Shown: piece by piece, positions 31,914 through 43,148 of the stretch
Layout of the letters: each line of letters starts with the position of its first letter
Position numbering within the stretch: position 1 is the stretch's first letter
NCBI GenBank assembly: GCA_019915135.1
Contig: JAHLMK010000001.1
Location: 1,054,001 to 1,118,000 of the forward strand
Length of the DNA stretch: 64,000 nt
Source: Strobilurus pachycystidiatus
Lineage: Eukaryota > Basidiomycota > Agaricomycetes > Agaricales > Physalacriaceae
Direction: 5' to 3'
Notes under the pieces: model-generated
The model's database searches: none
What the model saw: only the letters and a program-made list of their open reading frames with translations
What the model was told of the DNA's origin: nothing
Translations under genes and position numbers: made by a program

Positions 31914-33608
31914 TGATACGCATTGTAGAATCCTAGTGCCAGAACCAGGGAATTTTGCGATTCCTGTAGGAGTCTATGCCAGGACTTCCAGTCACAGCAC
32001 AATGACCAGAGAGACACACAGAGAAACTACCTTAACGCAGGCAAGTCTCCAGGACTAAGGGATACGCGCCTTTAGGACGCGGTATGATCGACCGATCATA
32101 CTCCTTAACTCCGAATATCATTATCCAAGCGTTGTACTCTTAAAACCAGGAGTTCATTCAACCGTGTCGGTCATGCAACGACAAGTGCCTACCAGAAATA
32201 GCACTACGGCAAGTACCCAGGCAGGAGATACTCTACCAAGAAGGTTCAAGGAGTTTACTCGTGCTAAGTCAGAACTCGCGCGACCAAGAATAGATCAAAG
32301 GAGAAGATCTCTCTTCCGGGCCATGGCGCCTTCGGAATAGTGATCTCCGCTCCGACGCCCCGCACCAAAGAAAACGGACTTCGATCCGCCGCCGCCGATC
32401 ACTAAAGATAGACCTGGCTAAAAGGCCCGATCATGGACCTTGTACCTCACTGGAACTCACATATTGATGTGGCGTCACTGAGTTGTCAAAAACGAATCAC
32501 CTTCCAAGCGCTAAGGATAAACCCAACCAACGCCTAAAGACACGAAAGAACTCATTAAGGAGTTTTGCCAAGACAAGCGGAACCTCGGGAGACAGAAATA
32601 GACTTAAGGAAGAGCCAGATCGGTGGTGTGGCGCACTTGGCGCTGACCAAGTGTTCAGTCTTCTCCCGGGTCGGCTGTTTCGAACAGGGATAGCCAATCA
32701 GGACGCTAGTACAGAATGACTCGACCTCCGAGAGGCCCGACGAGTAGTAAACCCGCTTACAGTACAGAATAGCAGGAATAGTATAAAAGGCCAGCAAGCG
32801 CCAGTAGATAGGTAGCTTAGTGCCCCCACAGTATCCGCTAGTAATATGCAGTCGCTGTAGTGAATCTAACTCGAGTTTCGACTCAACTTACTCTGAATTT
32901 GAGAGAACCCAAAAGACCTTGAAAGCCCCAAAAAGACCTTAGAACCATTTAGGCGATATCAGGTGTTAGCAAACTCCTTGAAGAACTCATAGGTTCCTAT
33001 CCTCCAAGTCACTAAGACAATACCAAACGACACCACTTGGCGTTAGACCCTTGTGTTCGTTAGAAGGCCGGGTTGCAAGTAGTTCTGCCTTGCAATCACG
33101 CTCTGTTGTGAAGTATTCGCCTTTGAGGAGTTTAGTTGAGTTTGAACGAGTGTTGTTATCGTCTGAAACACCTTACGGAATCTTTGGTCCCAGTCCAAGA
33201 CACTAGAAGTTTGGTTTAAGGACAAGGAAATCGCCTTACTTGGTAGCAGTCCAGTAGCATAAACACCTACGGTAGCGGCCTGCCATAAGACAATCACCTT
33301 GTACAAAAGAACGATCAATAAGAAGGAGCTACATTGCCTCGCGCTGTTTAAGGTCTCCGTACGTTGTGACTTTGGCCTACGACTTTCAGATTATCTTGTT
33401 CGACTTTGTGAATCAATCTCCCTACACCCCCTAAAACTACTCGAACGCAAGTTCGGAATACATCTCTATTGTTCCAATACCAAAAGTACTTGTTCCTTTG
33501 AACAACTACACCAGCCTCGCTCCCACAAGGAGTATTAGTGAGATATAAGGATAGATAGGATAGATTTCATAGTCCCCTTTTAGAGGTCTATTTCGAACGT
33601 GCATATCA
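31914..33608 (+). repeat. 3' LTR of the Ty3/gypsy element
   Basis: 1695 bp, the same length as the 5' LTR, with three substitutions noticed by eye and no indels. It is followed directly by the target duplication GCGG (33609-33612). Confidence 0.92.
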
Positions 33609-34729
33609 GCGGTCATTGTTGTCCTCCATAGTCCTCGCAACCACATGCTTTCATGAAAAAAGTGGGTCTTGGATTGTGGCAGCATCCCCTCCTCAAGCTT
33701 CTCGGTCCACCGAGAAGGCTAGTGGTGGAGACTCGTCATTGGTTTCATATCGACCTCCCCGAGGTCCTGAGAACGGTCCTTGTGTCTGAAGGGTCTCAAC
33801 AATTGATGCTGAGGGTTGGCTCGGTGGTGGATGATCAAGAGGGAGAGAGACTCTCTTGAGTGGGAAAGGGTCCGTGGATGCGATGTCATCACTCTCCATC
33901 CTCCCCGAGGATGAGAGTGTTTGCGCTGATGCCCTTGAGTGTTTGGGCTCAACCTTCACTGCACCTGGTGCCAGAGAGGGAGCATGAGTATGCGAGTAGT
34001 CGCGTCGCGCAGAAGAATCATGAGTCTCAGCAATCGATCCAAGATGAGATAATTGGACGGGTGCTGGCGGTAGAATTGGCAAGTTTGTTGAACCATGTTC
34101 CGAAGGTTCTCAAATGCATATGAGAGAAAAGCGCCAGGGTTCCTAGGCTGTTAGGAAGAGCAACACTCTGATCCACAATCAGATGTGTCCGCCAGCATGC
34201 TCCTTGAGGTGCTCCCAGAGTACTCAAGCAAGATATTTGGTTTGATAGGTGTAGTGGATGTCCACTTTCATCAAATGATGTATGAGTTGTGCGTCGAGTC
34301 TCTAGGCTAGAAGCCCATGAGATAGTCCGGGGGTTTAGACGTCTCAGAGACTCCAGTTGTGCAAGGCTTCGGGGTAGTGTATTGGTACACCAAGAGTGAA
34401 GAAGAACCCGGTTCTTCTTCAAACTTATCAACCCATAGACCGCGTCTATAACCCATGCAGCTCTGCCCAGAAGATTCCTGTATCAGGAGAGACCAGATCG
34501 TATTGTTGGTTTGGGTACCATGACGTTGATCGGTGCGCTTGATACTGGGTCTCTGCGAGCTCAGACAAGGGGAGCAATTGTGCTGAGGCTGTGGTGTCCG
34601 GAAGCGTTATTCCAAGGTGGGAGTAGTGGTCAGGAGACTGCACCATGCAGTACTCCATGTTCGAGAGTGTCCTTGTCGAGTAACCATTGCCTAACCTCCA
34701 CAGCGAGTAGGGGAGAGAGCTGGACATAT
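33609..34729. other. Right part of the outer element's interior
   Basis: About 1.1 kb without gag/pol similarity. Minus-strand frames at 33693-34082, 34027-34431 and 34446-34727 look like chance. It contains a second copy of the CCCCTCCTCAAG-hairpin module, CTTCTCGGT-CC-ACCGAGAAG (33698-33717). Confidence 0.6.
33698..33717. other. Hairpin in outer element interior (copy 2)
   Basis: Nine-base-pair perfect stem, preceded by the same CATCCCCTCCTCAAG-type leader as the hairpin at 16668-16685 but with different stem bases that still pair. Confidence 0.55.
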
Positions 34730-36280
34730 TGTTAGGACCTGAGCTAGCACTCTCACGTGCTCAAGCTCATGCAGCGCCACACGGCAACTGCACACCTCCA
34801 TATGTGAATCCCATGTCCCAAAGCCGTCCTCAGGGTGGAGGCCAGGAGATCTCCTAGGCACTCTGCCTAGCGAGACTCCTGTTCAGATTGTCTAGCCGTT
34901 GTCTTGCTCAACGGTAGACCCATAGTGTCGTTGTGGATCCTATTCACCTGCGCCACTCATTACACTCCATTGGGGTAGCGCTACACAAGCGGGGATCACT
35001 GTCTAGCACCCTCGGTGCATAGACAGCAATCCAACAGTGACTGCACCATTGCCTCGTCCTCGACGAGAGCAAGTGTACAGCCAGTGTCCGAGAGATCCAT
35101 CCATATTCATCCCTGACCCACTCGACAGAGATCCCCACGGGATACCATCGATGAGAGCAAGCGTCCAGCTGCATGGCATGTCGACGGCGTACTTAGTGAC
35201 GCAAGGGCGATCCTGTGGCAAAAGGATAGTGGAGAGAGAGGAGAGGATGACGAGTAAGAGTACGATTCAGCGAGGAGTGAAGCGTACAATGAGAGAGGGC
35301 CCCTCAGAGAGCAATTCCCCAATGGCAGAGGCAAGATACCAAAGGGTACTGTGAAGGAATGTACAATAGCGCAGATGCAATAATGTCCAGCTCTGAAGTA
35401 CATAGGTGAATGTACTTCGACTTATATACCATTCTAGTGTCCCAAATTGGTTACTGACTGAGTCAGAGCTCCCACTGTGTCGGATGCGATGGAAGACACT
35501 TAATCCACTGTTTCAAGGGGCGGGGCGCCCGATTGGCGGGCTGCCATTGGTCGGGAGGGCGGGAATGGCGGGAGCATGCGCTCATGCGCCTAAGTATAGA
35601 CTTGGCTCGAGTCATAGGCTGCCAAGAAGTTCCTGGGATGACTCCAGAGACTCCTGAATGAGTCAGAGCGGGTAAAGGGCGGGATCCCGCCGCTCCACAT
35701 GCTGCAACAACTCCTGAGTGAGTCAGAGCGCCCAATGCGGCGGGATGACGTTCTGGAGGCGCCCTGAACCTTCTGGGACCTTCTCCAAGGTTCTACAACC
35801 TTCTCCTGCGGTCCAGAGGCTCTTCAAGTGTCGAGTGTTAGTGTTGTGACTTCTCCTTCAATAGATATACCTCTAGATGACTCCACGAGTCTCTAGAGCG
35901 ATTCCTGGTAGTGGTACTTTGTGTGTGCTTCCTTCTTGAGTGCTGTAGCTGTTCCTGAGTGTTGTGGCCATTACAACAATGTGTGCAATGGTCTGAGAAG
36001 TGATCCAAGACCAAGAGAAGCTACGGTCATGCTGTGACAAGTACCGGTTCCCTGGTGTTCACATTGATCCACTATGAGAGTATGCGCAGGTGCTCCCGGA
36101 GCTCCTGAAGCGTCTAGACTCTGTCATCATCCTGCTTTACCTCCCGGTAGAGCTTCTGTGGCATGGAAGATAGATCATAGATGTGTGTGCAGCCATAGCG
36201 AGCCAGAGTTGTGGCTGTGGCGATGAGCCGTGCGGCTGTGTAGGTGAGACAAGTGGTCTGCCTGGAGACGCATCATGACA
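34730..36280. repeat. LTR 2 of the outer non-coding element
   Basis: 1551 bp, same length as the copy at 15101-16651, with a single substitution noticed. TGAGTCAGAGC occurs at 35459, 35659 and 35719. Followed by the target duplication TCTGA (36281-36285). Confidence 0.88.
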
Positions 36281-36285
36281 TCTGA

Positions 36286-36744
36286 CATACTCTCTAATAT
36301 GTTCCTTGCTGAGCTGGTGGACCCCGAGAATCTTTTGAGCGTAGGTTTGGGAAAATATCCTCTGTCAATATGTCGGCTGACTGTGACTGATTCTCCAATG
36401 CTTGCAAGCCCAATTAGCTGATCATTGCAGCCCAGAGAAGGGCGTGTCAACACAGAGATGTGAAGTGTCCTGGACCTTTGAGTGATCTGCAATGCTATCC
36501 GAGGAACATTTGCTGATGGATTGACTAATTTATATTGTGGATATTGGTGCTCTACCTCAGAGATTCCCTAACAGAATTAGAGGTTACCGATGGCTGGTCT
36601 GCGGCCGATGTTACAGTTCAGTTAAAGGTAAACAAGGTCGGAGATGGATCTATCAGGTGTGGCAACACTGTAATCCCCGGTTCCGGAGGGTTTCTCCATG
36701 CTGTAGCGGTACTACGCGACGTGAACGGTGAGCCTCAACTTCCT
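36286..36744. other. Interior of the inverted-repeat element (right side)
   Basis: Together with 14965-15095 this is the original interior of the TIR element. No open frame resembling a transposase was found. Confidence 0.45.
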
Positions 36745-36884
36745 CGTCCGTATATGGTATATAAAACGTTCGGACCGCTCCATCCGCAGGCGCCAAACAG
36801 AGCCAAAAGATGTTCACGCCAAATTTAAACTCAGATTTACCTGGCCTCCTGTATCGAGTCCTGCTCATACCAAGGAGGCCAGGT
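36745..36884 (-). repeat. Right arm of the 140-bp inverted repeat
   Basis: Reverse complement of 14825-14964 with four mismatches, including the 12-bp palindrome (36839-36850 and 36873-36884). A TATATAAAA-like word (about 36757-36768) faces the interior-to-outside direction towards the RNase H gene, so the arm could also lend promoter activity. Confidence 0.6.
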
Positions 36885-37227
36885 TACCTGGCTATCAAGG
36901 AGGATTTCTCAGGCGCTTCAACAACTGTTTCCTTCTTCCATGTTTCGTCCCTCTGGCCCTGGCTGGCTCACCCTGTCTACTATCTTTTGAAGCGATTGCG
37001 CTACTGTGTTCCGAGCTGGACCGGATTCAGCCCTCAATGGCGATGCCACGGACCATATATGCTTCAAGGTCTCAATCCTTCGATCGTCAATTCCTCGGTC
37101 CTGTGCATGTCGGCCCTATGTGGGTCCCAATTCGTGATGGGACCCTGCGTGAGCTCTGAGCTGATAAAAGGGAGATAGATCATCGTGTAGTTCCACCCAC
37201 GCCGCCCACCCTTACTTCTCAATCATC

Positions 37228-38098
37228 ATGTCCACGTTCATTACTGCTCCCTCTTCCAACACGATGGATAGCATGGATATCTACACCGACGGTAGCTTTT
37301 CGAGATCTTTTGGAGGCTCTGGCATCTGGTGGGGATCCGATGACCCGAGGTAAGCTCTTCTTCACTCAGCATCGTTACCGCCACAATCGACATCAATCCA
37401 GGAATATCTCTGCTCTCTGTCCTAGCGATGTGAGGAACCTGGAACTCTGATGGTGCCGAACTATATGTAACACCACTGCAGGCTTGTCCACTTCACGGCA
37501 ACTAAGCATTGATCTGTAGGCTGTTGTCGCCTTTCTCGAGCAAATAGGCGCTGCAGACACCTGTGAGCGTGTTCCGCCTGGAGTTTTACACTTCAACATC
37601 AAGACGGATAGCTTCTTTGTGATCATCAGTAAGTTGCATGGGACCAACTCTAGAGGTCTATTGAGGCTCACTGGCATTGCGCCACCACCAGGTCTACACA
37701 TCTGCCGCCCCAGTTGGAATGAATTCGGCTGGAGAAACCAAACCAGCAAGCCAATCTCCTACAAGACTATGATCCAGTACATCGATGCTCTCATCGAAAA
37801 CGCCCATCTCCAGAAAGGCATTCAGTTCAGCTTCAGCTACGTTCCTGGCCATCGAGATATCATCGGAAATTCCGGCGCCGACGAACTAGCTGGCAGAGCT
37901 TCTCGGTGCGGAAGATCATCCCCGTCTCGCGCTTGGGGACAACTGGAGCTCAACGTCCGAAGCTTCATGGCCTCGTCCTCGCTTGCAAGAACCCACAGTC
38001 ACACCACCCAATTTGCCAGTGAGCACGTGCCAAATGTGCATGAGGAATCTTATGGCATAAGTTATGGCGCCAGTGGCGCATTTCAGGGAAATTTCTAG
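37228..38098 (+). pseudogene. Ribonuclease H1-like gene with a frame break
   Basis: RNase H family (hydrolysis of RNA in RNA-DNA hybrids). Exons 37228-37349, 37402-37466, 37520-37628 and 37692 onward carry the four acidic catalytic positions: IYTDGSFSRS (D), DGAELYAVVAFLEQ (E), FNIKTDSFFVI (D) and GNSGADELAGRAS (D), plus the substrate-handling SYVPGHRDIIGN. Exons 1, 3 and 4 agree in phase, but within exon 2 the frame changes by one base between NISALCPSDVRN and DGAELY, so either a 1-nt indel has broken the gene or an unusual splice was missed. The C-terminus after 37920 is uncertain and may splice at about 38020 into later sequence. It lies just outside the TIR element. Confidence 0.6.
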
Positions 38099-38150
38099 CT
38101 GCCACTGCAGAACAGTTTGACAGAACACTTCGAAGGAAGGCATCCCTCCC

Positions 38151-39257
38151 ATGGTCGCATCCCAGGGGACAGTCCAAGCCGAACCTACGGAGTCTCTTCT
38201 GTCAGCTAATCCTACTCAAGTAGTCCGCAGTAAGCGTCGGAGAGGTAAGTTCCCTCAAGCTAGCCCTAAGGCCAAGGCTCTTCGTCCTCAGTCACAGCAT
38301 GTGGCACCTCTTAGAAAGAGAAAGGCGGCAGAGGTAATTGACGTCGATCTTATTGAGGAACAGTTTGTTGCAAGCCATCTATTCTCTGACGGTCATGACT
38401 CCGATATGATGGATGACAGCGCTGCCACAGAGACACAGATCGTTCCGCTGGGAATTTTCAAGCCGCCTCTCTCTTCATTCTATGACTCGCCGGATTCAGA
38501 TCCTTCTACGGTCGTCAACACTACTACTCCAGCGCTTGTCAACACTACTCCAGTGGTCTTCAACCCTACTCCATTCTATGCTGAGGCGCCTCTAACGAAG
38601 TGGCAAAACGACTGTCTGAACAGACTCTCCACCCGCGTCGATTCCGTGCTTCCCGATACGTACGCCAGTTCTGCCCAATGGTAAGCTCTACAAACTCGTA
38701 TACGAACCTTAACCTAATGTGGACACTGTCTAGGCCAGCGCCGATTACTGCACAGGTCCGAGACAAGTTCATCGAACATTTCCGAGAGCGAATTGGCCAA
38801 ACCGAGGCCGCTTGGCCTCAGAAGAAGCAGAAATTGAACGATACCAAGGCGAAATATGTCTGCTCGCCTCCTAACGGCCTTGGGAAACTCTATCTGTTCA
38901 CCGCAATCGTCTCACGCTTGTTGTCCCATCTGGACCCGAAGCGCAAGTCCAAGGCACCGCTGAAGTTTCTCTTGGTGTGCCGAGAGGACGCCACAGAATT
39001 TCAGTTAACGCAGCTCGAATATCTTGCTCGTCTAGTGTATGGTGTCCGTGCCCGTGGGATCACTACTACAATCGTTACACTTCCCAGGGGATCTCGAAGG
39101 CTCTTGCGCGGCATGTGGCCTGAACAGCTAGAACAGTGGAGGACACAGCCGCCTGTTCTTGCCATGCAGGTATGTATGTGTATCTGCTCCTCATGATTTC
39201 CTGTCTGACTGTTTGGTGCAGAACGCATTAGTGGGCTTCAATTGCGATCACCTTTAA
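38151..39257 (+). CDS. Hypothetical protein with basic nuclear-type N-terminus
   Basis: Three exons (38151-38680, 38734-39169, 39222-39257) encode 333 aa. Residues 20-65 are Lys/Arg-rich (VVRSKRRRGKFPQASPK, APLRKRKAAEVIDVD) and suggest a nuclear signal followed by a SUMO-interaction-like VIDVDLIEE. The middle is Ser/Thr/Pro-rich. The C-terminal half looks folded (YLFTAIVSRLLSHLDPKRKS, FLLVCREDATEFQLTQLEYL). No family is recognised. The gene may be the 3' continuation of the RNase H gene immediately upstream (52 bp apart), in which case the whole is one nuclear protein. Confidence 0.55.
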
Positions 39258-39563
39258 GCCGCTGATTTCTGCCAATCGGGTTACCTTTGTCTAGGCGCTG
39301 GGCAACTGGACTGGTCCTACATTGCTTCTCTCTCTCCGTACTATCACTCATCGCTCATATCCTCTGCCATTCCTACAATGCCACGGCGTCTGTGGTCAAT
39401 CTGGATTCTGTACGCTCAATTTGTATACTTACGTCTTATGCAATCTACTTTATGAGAAACACCATCGGCAGAAAGCTCACGGTTCTGTTCACCCACTGCA
39501 CGGTAAAAGTCTGCAGAATGAATTGGTTAGATAGAGCTGCTAAGTATGATACTGTAACATCGA

Positions 39564-40693
39564 CTATATTCCTACACCTCCCGTTACTTCCAATGTATGG
39601 CCACTGATATATGACGCCAATGGACTCGCAAGGAAGAGCATTGCTGCCGCTGCTTCGTCGGTAGTACCGCCCCGTCGTAAAGGTATCAAAGGGTAGTCAT
39701 CAGCGGACGAGCTCTGCTTGGCTCCCGGCACACCAAGCGCAACCTTCTTCCCGTCAATCTCAATCACACTTCCGCCTTCCTTCGCTGCTGTCAACCTAGA
39801 GCGGCTTGAGTACTCGGTTGTGAAATCTACCTCAAGACCTACCGAGTGTGAATAAGCCCATACGCAATAGTATTGGCTCTGACACCGAATGGTCCCCACT
39901 CCTTGGCGATAGTCTTGGTGAGACCCACAACGGCCGCTTTGGCAGCAGCGTAATTTGCTTGTCCAACATTCCCATGCAGCCCAGAAGTCGACGAGATGTT
40001 GATTATGGACCTGTTCTCCTTTGCTTCAGGCTTTACGCGGAAATACGGCGCCGCTTCCCGAATGAGGCGGAACGGTGCTCGAACATGTATCTTCAGAATA
40101 ATGTCGAATGTCTCGTCTGGTGTGGTGTGCAGCATCTTGTCGAAAGTGAACCCAGCGTTGTTGATTATGTGATTGATCTTTCCGTATTTCCTGCGGATTG
40201 AGTTGAGATGGGAGATGACTTGGAGGCATTTATAGTCTTACCCGACGGTTGCAGATACAATTTTCTTGGGGAAGTCGTTGGCGCCGACGTCGCCTGCAAC
40301 TTCAAGAGAGTCGCCGCCGAGGGCGGCTATTTCTTGACCAACGACTTTCAGCTTTGCTGCATCGATGCTAAACTTGAACTTCAGAAGGCTTTCTTCGACG
40401 CTTGAAAGACCGGACGAACTCGCTGATCACAACTTTGGCGCCTTCCTTGGCAAACAGCAGAGCAGCGGAGCGACCGATTCCCTGAGAGATAAAGCTCAAG
40501 TCATTGCTCCAGAATCAACAAGACCAAGAAAGTACCTGTCCAGCGCCTGCGTACAAGACGCGAGTTGAGTTGACAAATTAAGCCAGTCCCGGTCAAACTG
40601 ACCAGTTATGATAACCACTTCTCCAGCAACCAACCCTCGCGAAAAGGTGTTGGACAAATGCCCGGATACTTGAGCTAGACGGTCTGCGCACAT
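39564..40693 (-). CDS. Short-chain dehydrogenase (FabG/SDR-like)
   Basis: NAD(P)-dependent oxidoreductase of the classical SDR fold. The start ATG 40691-40693 gives MCADRLAQVSGHLSN before the first strand GEVVIITG; an intron splits TG-AGQ and another splits the GIGRSAALLFAKEGAKVVISE exon. KYGKINHIINNAGFTFDKML, INISSTSGLHGNVGQ and the catalytic YAAAK with the following helix are intact, and the tail ISGHTLEVTGGVGI is the usual dimer-interface end. About five or six exons; the middle border near 40390 is unsettled. The substrate cannot be inferred. Confidence 0.8.
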
Positions 40694-41375
40694 AGAGAGC
40701 AAGTGAATGGGAGGAAGACGGCTTCGTTGGCGGAGAGAATGTGGGGGTTATGAATCCGGGGTCGGGTATGTCAATCGCCGGTGATCCAATGCAAGTCTGT
40801 GATTAATTCGTGGCGTACGCCGCAACGGAAGACTATACCGTCAGCAGCTATATCAGCAATTGACTATTGTAGGCCTCGGACGTGGGCCGATGGGTAAGAG
40901 ACAGTCAGTCAATTTGACTGGTCAGGACAGAGCTGGTCAGACACCTCGTGATTTTTGACTTTTGAGGCGTCCATGGTTAGCTGGGAGATGCGCAATCTGA
41001 ATGAGCAACTTGAGTGGAAAATCCTATCCACTGCCAGCAGAGACCGCCCAGCATCGGCCAGGCATCGGCTTCCGTTTGTGGAAGGTTGACGGGTGATCGA
41101 CGTTGCCAAAACCGGACTTGCCTCATTCCTCCGTGTTTGCGAGTCGCAACAGACCCATCAACGCGTCGTCGGTCATCCCCAATATCCGGTCACGGTCCAA
41201 GAGTAGTTTTCTGCACTTGGAGAGATATGTGCGTATGCGACTATCCGTGTCAAAAGGACAACAGTCTCAATCTCCCCAAGTGCAGAACAACCTGAAGAAT
41301 CAGTCTCTGCCCCATCACTGGCGTGGCTCGTGCTCAGGAACAGCCCTCACTCTTTCTCTCTACAAAATCCCTTGT
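40694..41375. other. Intergenic region between SDR and F-box gene
   Basis: Divergent interval; it should hold both promoters. No open frame or repeat of note, apart from an in-frame but unlikely upstream extension of the F-box gene. Confidence 0.5.
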
Positions 41376-43148
41376 ATGGGCGACAGAAACGGCATGCCAA
41401 TCTGCGATACCTGTGCCGACCGCTTGTTGCTTGAGCAAACCGCCCGCAGTCGCCTCTCCCCAGAAAACCGCGTGTTGCCGGAAGCGTTGCGCGCCCTTCT
41501 CGCGACAAATGATGCTCCCAGTGATGCCGAGAGGCTATATATCGAGGAAACCTTCCCCTCGCTTCCATCCGATCTCCAACTTCTCAAATCGAAGATTGCA
41601 AACTTGCAGGAAACGATCACTTTGCTTCAACAAGAGCGAAAATCACTTCTACACCTACAAAAATGCCTTCTGAGGGCACGCACTTCCCAGCGCCAGCTGC
41701 TTGCACCTGCCCGTCGCCTTCCACCAGAGCTACTGGGTGAGATCTTCATGCACCTAGCCCGGAATAATAGCCCCTTGGATGACTCGTATTGGGATATCGC
41801 CGCCGTCTGCAGGAGCTGGCGCTATGCTGCCCTCGCAAATCACAGATTGTGGACGGAACTCGATATCTACCTTCCTGGATACAGAGCGTCCGGCAAGGAT
41901 GACTACCATCGTATTTCGATGGCACTCCAGCGCTCGGGGGTCCACCCACTAACCGTCAGCATCTACTATCAACGTGAGCGGGCCCGAGTTATCGACATAG
42001 AGGAAATGAGTGCTATCGGTGACACCTTACGCCTACTCTCCTCCACCGTTCATCGCTGGAAGGTGGCAGACCTGTGCACACTGGGACCTGAGGTCCTTTC
42101 ATCATGCTTGAGGATGTCCCGTGCTCCGCTGCTCGAGGAACTCTCTTTGAGCTTCCTATTTGGCGTGCTCCAGGCGGCTCCCATCTCCTTCCGCGACTGT
42201 CCGCGCCTTCACACCCTCACGTTCACTTACGGGATATACCCCCTCGACCTCCCTTGGCATCAGATCACCGACCTAAGGCTTTTGCACTTCTCATTGGACC
42301 CTGAGCATCGAGCGGAGTACCTCGACAGAGTGAGGAGATGCATCAATCTACGCAGACTCTCCGCCACAGAACCGATGGACAGCATTGAGGATGATATACC
42401 AAATCAGTCCGCCCTCATCACCAACCCCAATCTCATATACCTGAAAACACGCTTCACCTTTCTCCTCGATCGCCTTGTCCTTCCGCAGCTTCAAGAAGCG
42501 ATAATTGGACCAGGAACGGTCGAACAAAGTGACAAATGCGCACTCGTCTCTTTTGTGGAACTTCTCGCTCGGTCGAACAGCTACAGCTCCCTGACGAGTC
42601 TCGTCTGTTGCAAAACGTTGTTTTCACCTCATGCACAGGATTATTTCCTTTTCCCGGTGGCACGCCTCCTCGTTAACCTCGAAAAGCTTTCGTTCTCAGC
42701 CGAGGGGTCCTACGAGGAAGAAGAGACGAATAGCTTGGGATATGACAAGGAAACGGTCGAAATAATAGCATCATTGGCCAAACCAGCCTTCCTTCCCCGC
42801 CTTCAATCGTTTGAAGTGGAGATAGACCATAGGACCTCCCTCGTCTTTCCTTATTTTGGCGAGGAGGGTTGGTTATTGGACATGTTGAACCGACGATGGA
42901 ATGCTGCTGTACGGTTGCGGGAGTTCAAGGTCGAGGCGAGCGGGCCTGAGCTTGATGCTCGCATCTTGCGTGAGCCGGGCTCATCCCGGTATCACGAATG
43001 GATTCTGACGAGCGAGGAGGAGGTTGGTCTGGCGGCACTGCGTGAGGCGGGTATGGGTCTTATCTTTGAAATCTATCCTCCCCGTAAATTAGAGTCCATG
43101 CTGGTACAGACAGAGGCTATTTTGTCTGATACATCCCATACCACGTAG
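41376..43148 (+). CDS. F-box domain protein (intact member of a local pair)
   Basis: A single-exon 590-aa protein from ATG 41376. The N-terminal MGDRNGMPICDTCADRLLL is conserved in the decayed copy at 49325-50971 and sets the start. A coiled-coil (LLKSKIANLQETITLLQQER, about 70-90) precedes the F-box-like LPPELLGEIFMHLARN (about 115-130) and a Trp-rich helix (SWRYAALANHRLWTELD). The rest is leucine-rich, with family blocks FRDCPRLHTLTFTYGIYPL and SRYHEWILTSEEEVGL. It probably recruits a substrate to an SCF ubiquitin ligase; target unknown. Confidence 0.82.
   Translation: MGDRNGMPICDTCADRLLLEQTARSRLSPENRVLPEALRALLATNDAPSDAERLYIEETFPSLPSDLQLLKSKIANLQETITLLQQERKSLLHLQKCLLRARTSQRQLLAPARRLPPELLGEIFMHLARNNSPLDDSYWDIAAVCRSWRYAALANHRLWTELDIYLPGYRASGKDDYHRISMALQRSGVHPLTVSIYYQRERARVIDIEEMSAIGDTLRLLSSTVHRWKVADLCTLGPEVLSSCLRMSRAPLLEELSLSFLFGVLQAAPISFRDCPRLHTLTFTYGIYPLDLPWHQITDLRLLHFSLDPEHRAEYLDRVRRCINLRRLSATEPMDSIEDDIPNQSALITNPNLIYLKTRFTFLLDRLVLPQLQEAIIGPGTVEQSDKCALVSFVELLARSNSYSSLTSLVCCKTLFSPHAQDYFLFPVARLLVNLEKLSFSAEGSYEEEETNSLGYDKETVEIIASLAKPAFLPRLQSFEVEIDHRTSLVFPYFGEEGWLLDMLNRRWNAAVRLREFKVEASGPELDARILREPGSSRYHEWILTSEEEVGLAALREAGMGLIFEIYPPRKLESMLVQTEAILSDTSHTT

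Larger units (their letters stand above)
16999..33608 (+). mobile_element. 16.6-kb Ty3/gypsy-like LTR retrotransposon with cargo genes
   Basis: A complete element: 1695-bp LTRs (TGATA...TATCA) at 16999-18693 and 31914-33608, 4-bp target duplication GCGG (16995-16998, 33609-33612), primer-binding site at 18699, polypurine tract before the 3' LTR, and gag, protease and RT-RNase H-integrase in Ty3 order. All expected catalytic motifs are present. Unusually, about 6 kb downstream of pol holds four extra genes: one sense and three antisense, all with introns. I count three substitutions between the LTRs (near 17103, 17570 and 18531), so insertion is very recent and the element may be active. No chromodomain follows the integrase and no membrane-spanning envelope-like protein was found. 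Confidence 0.9.
15101..36280. mobile_element. Non-coding LTR retroelement, split by a second element
   Basis: Direct 1551-bp repeats at 15101-16651 and 34730-36280 begin TGTTAGG and end CATGACA. They are flanked by the 5-bp duplication TCTGA (15096-15100 and 36281-36285). The original interior is only 16652-16998 plus 33609-34729 (about 1.47 kb) and has no gag or pol, so the element resembles a LARD-type non-autonomous retrotransposon. It sits inside the inverted-repeat element and was later hit by the Ty3/gypsy element. One substitution was noticed between the LTRs (position 15200 versus 34829), implying recent movement driven by another element's enzymes. Confidence 0.85.

Noticed and set aside
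34027..34727. Minus-strand frames in the outer element as possible copia pol remnants
   Set aside because: I looked for RT, RNase H or integrase motifs and found none.
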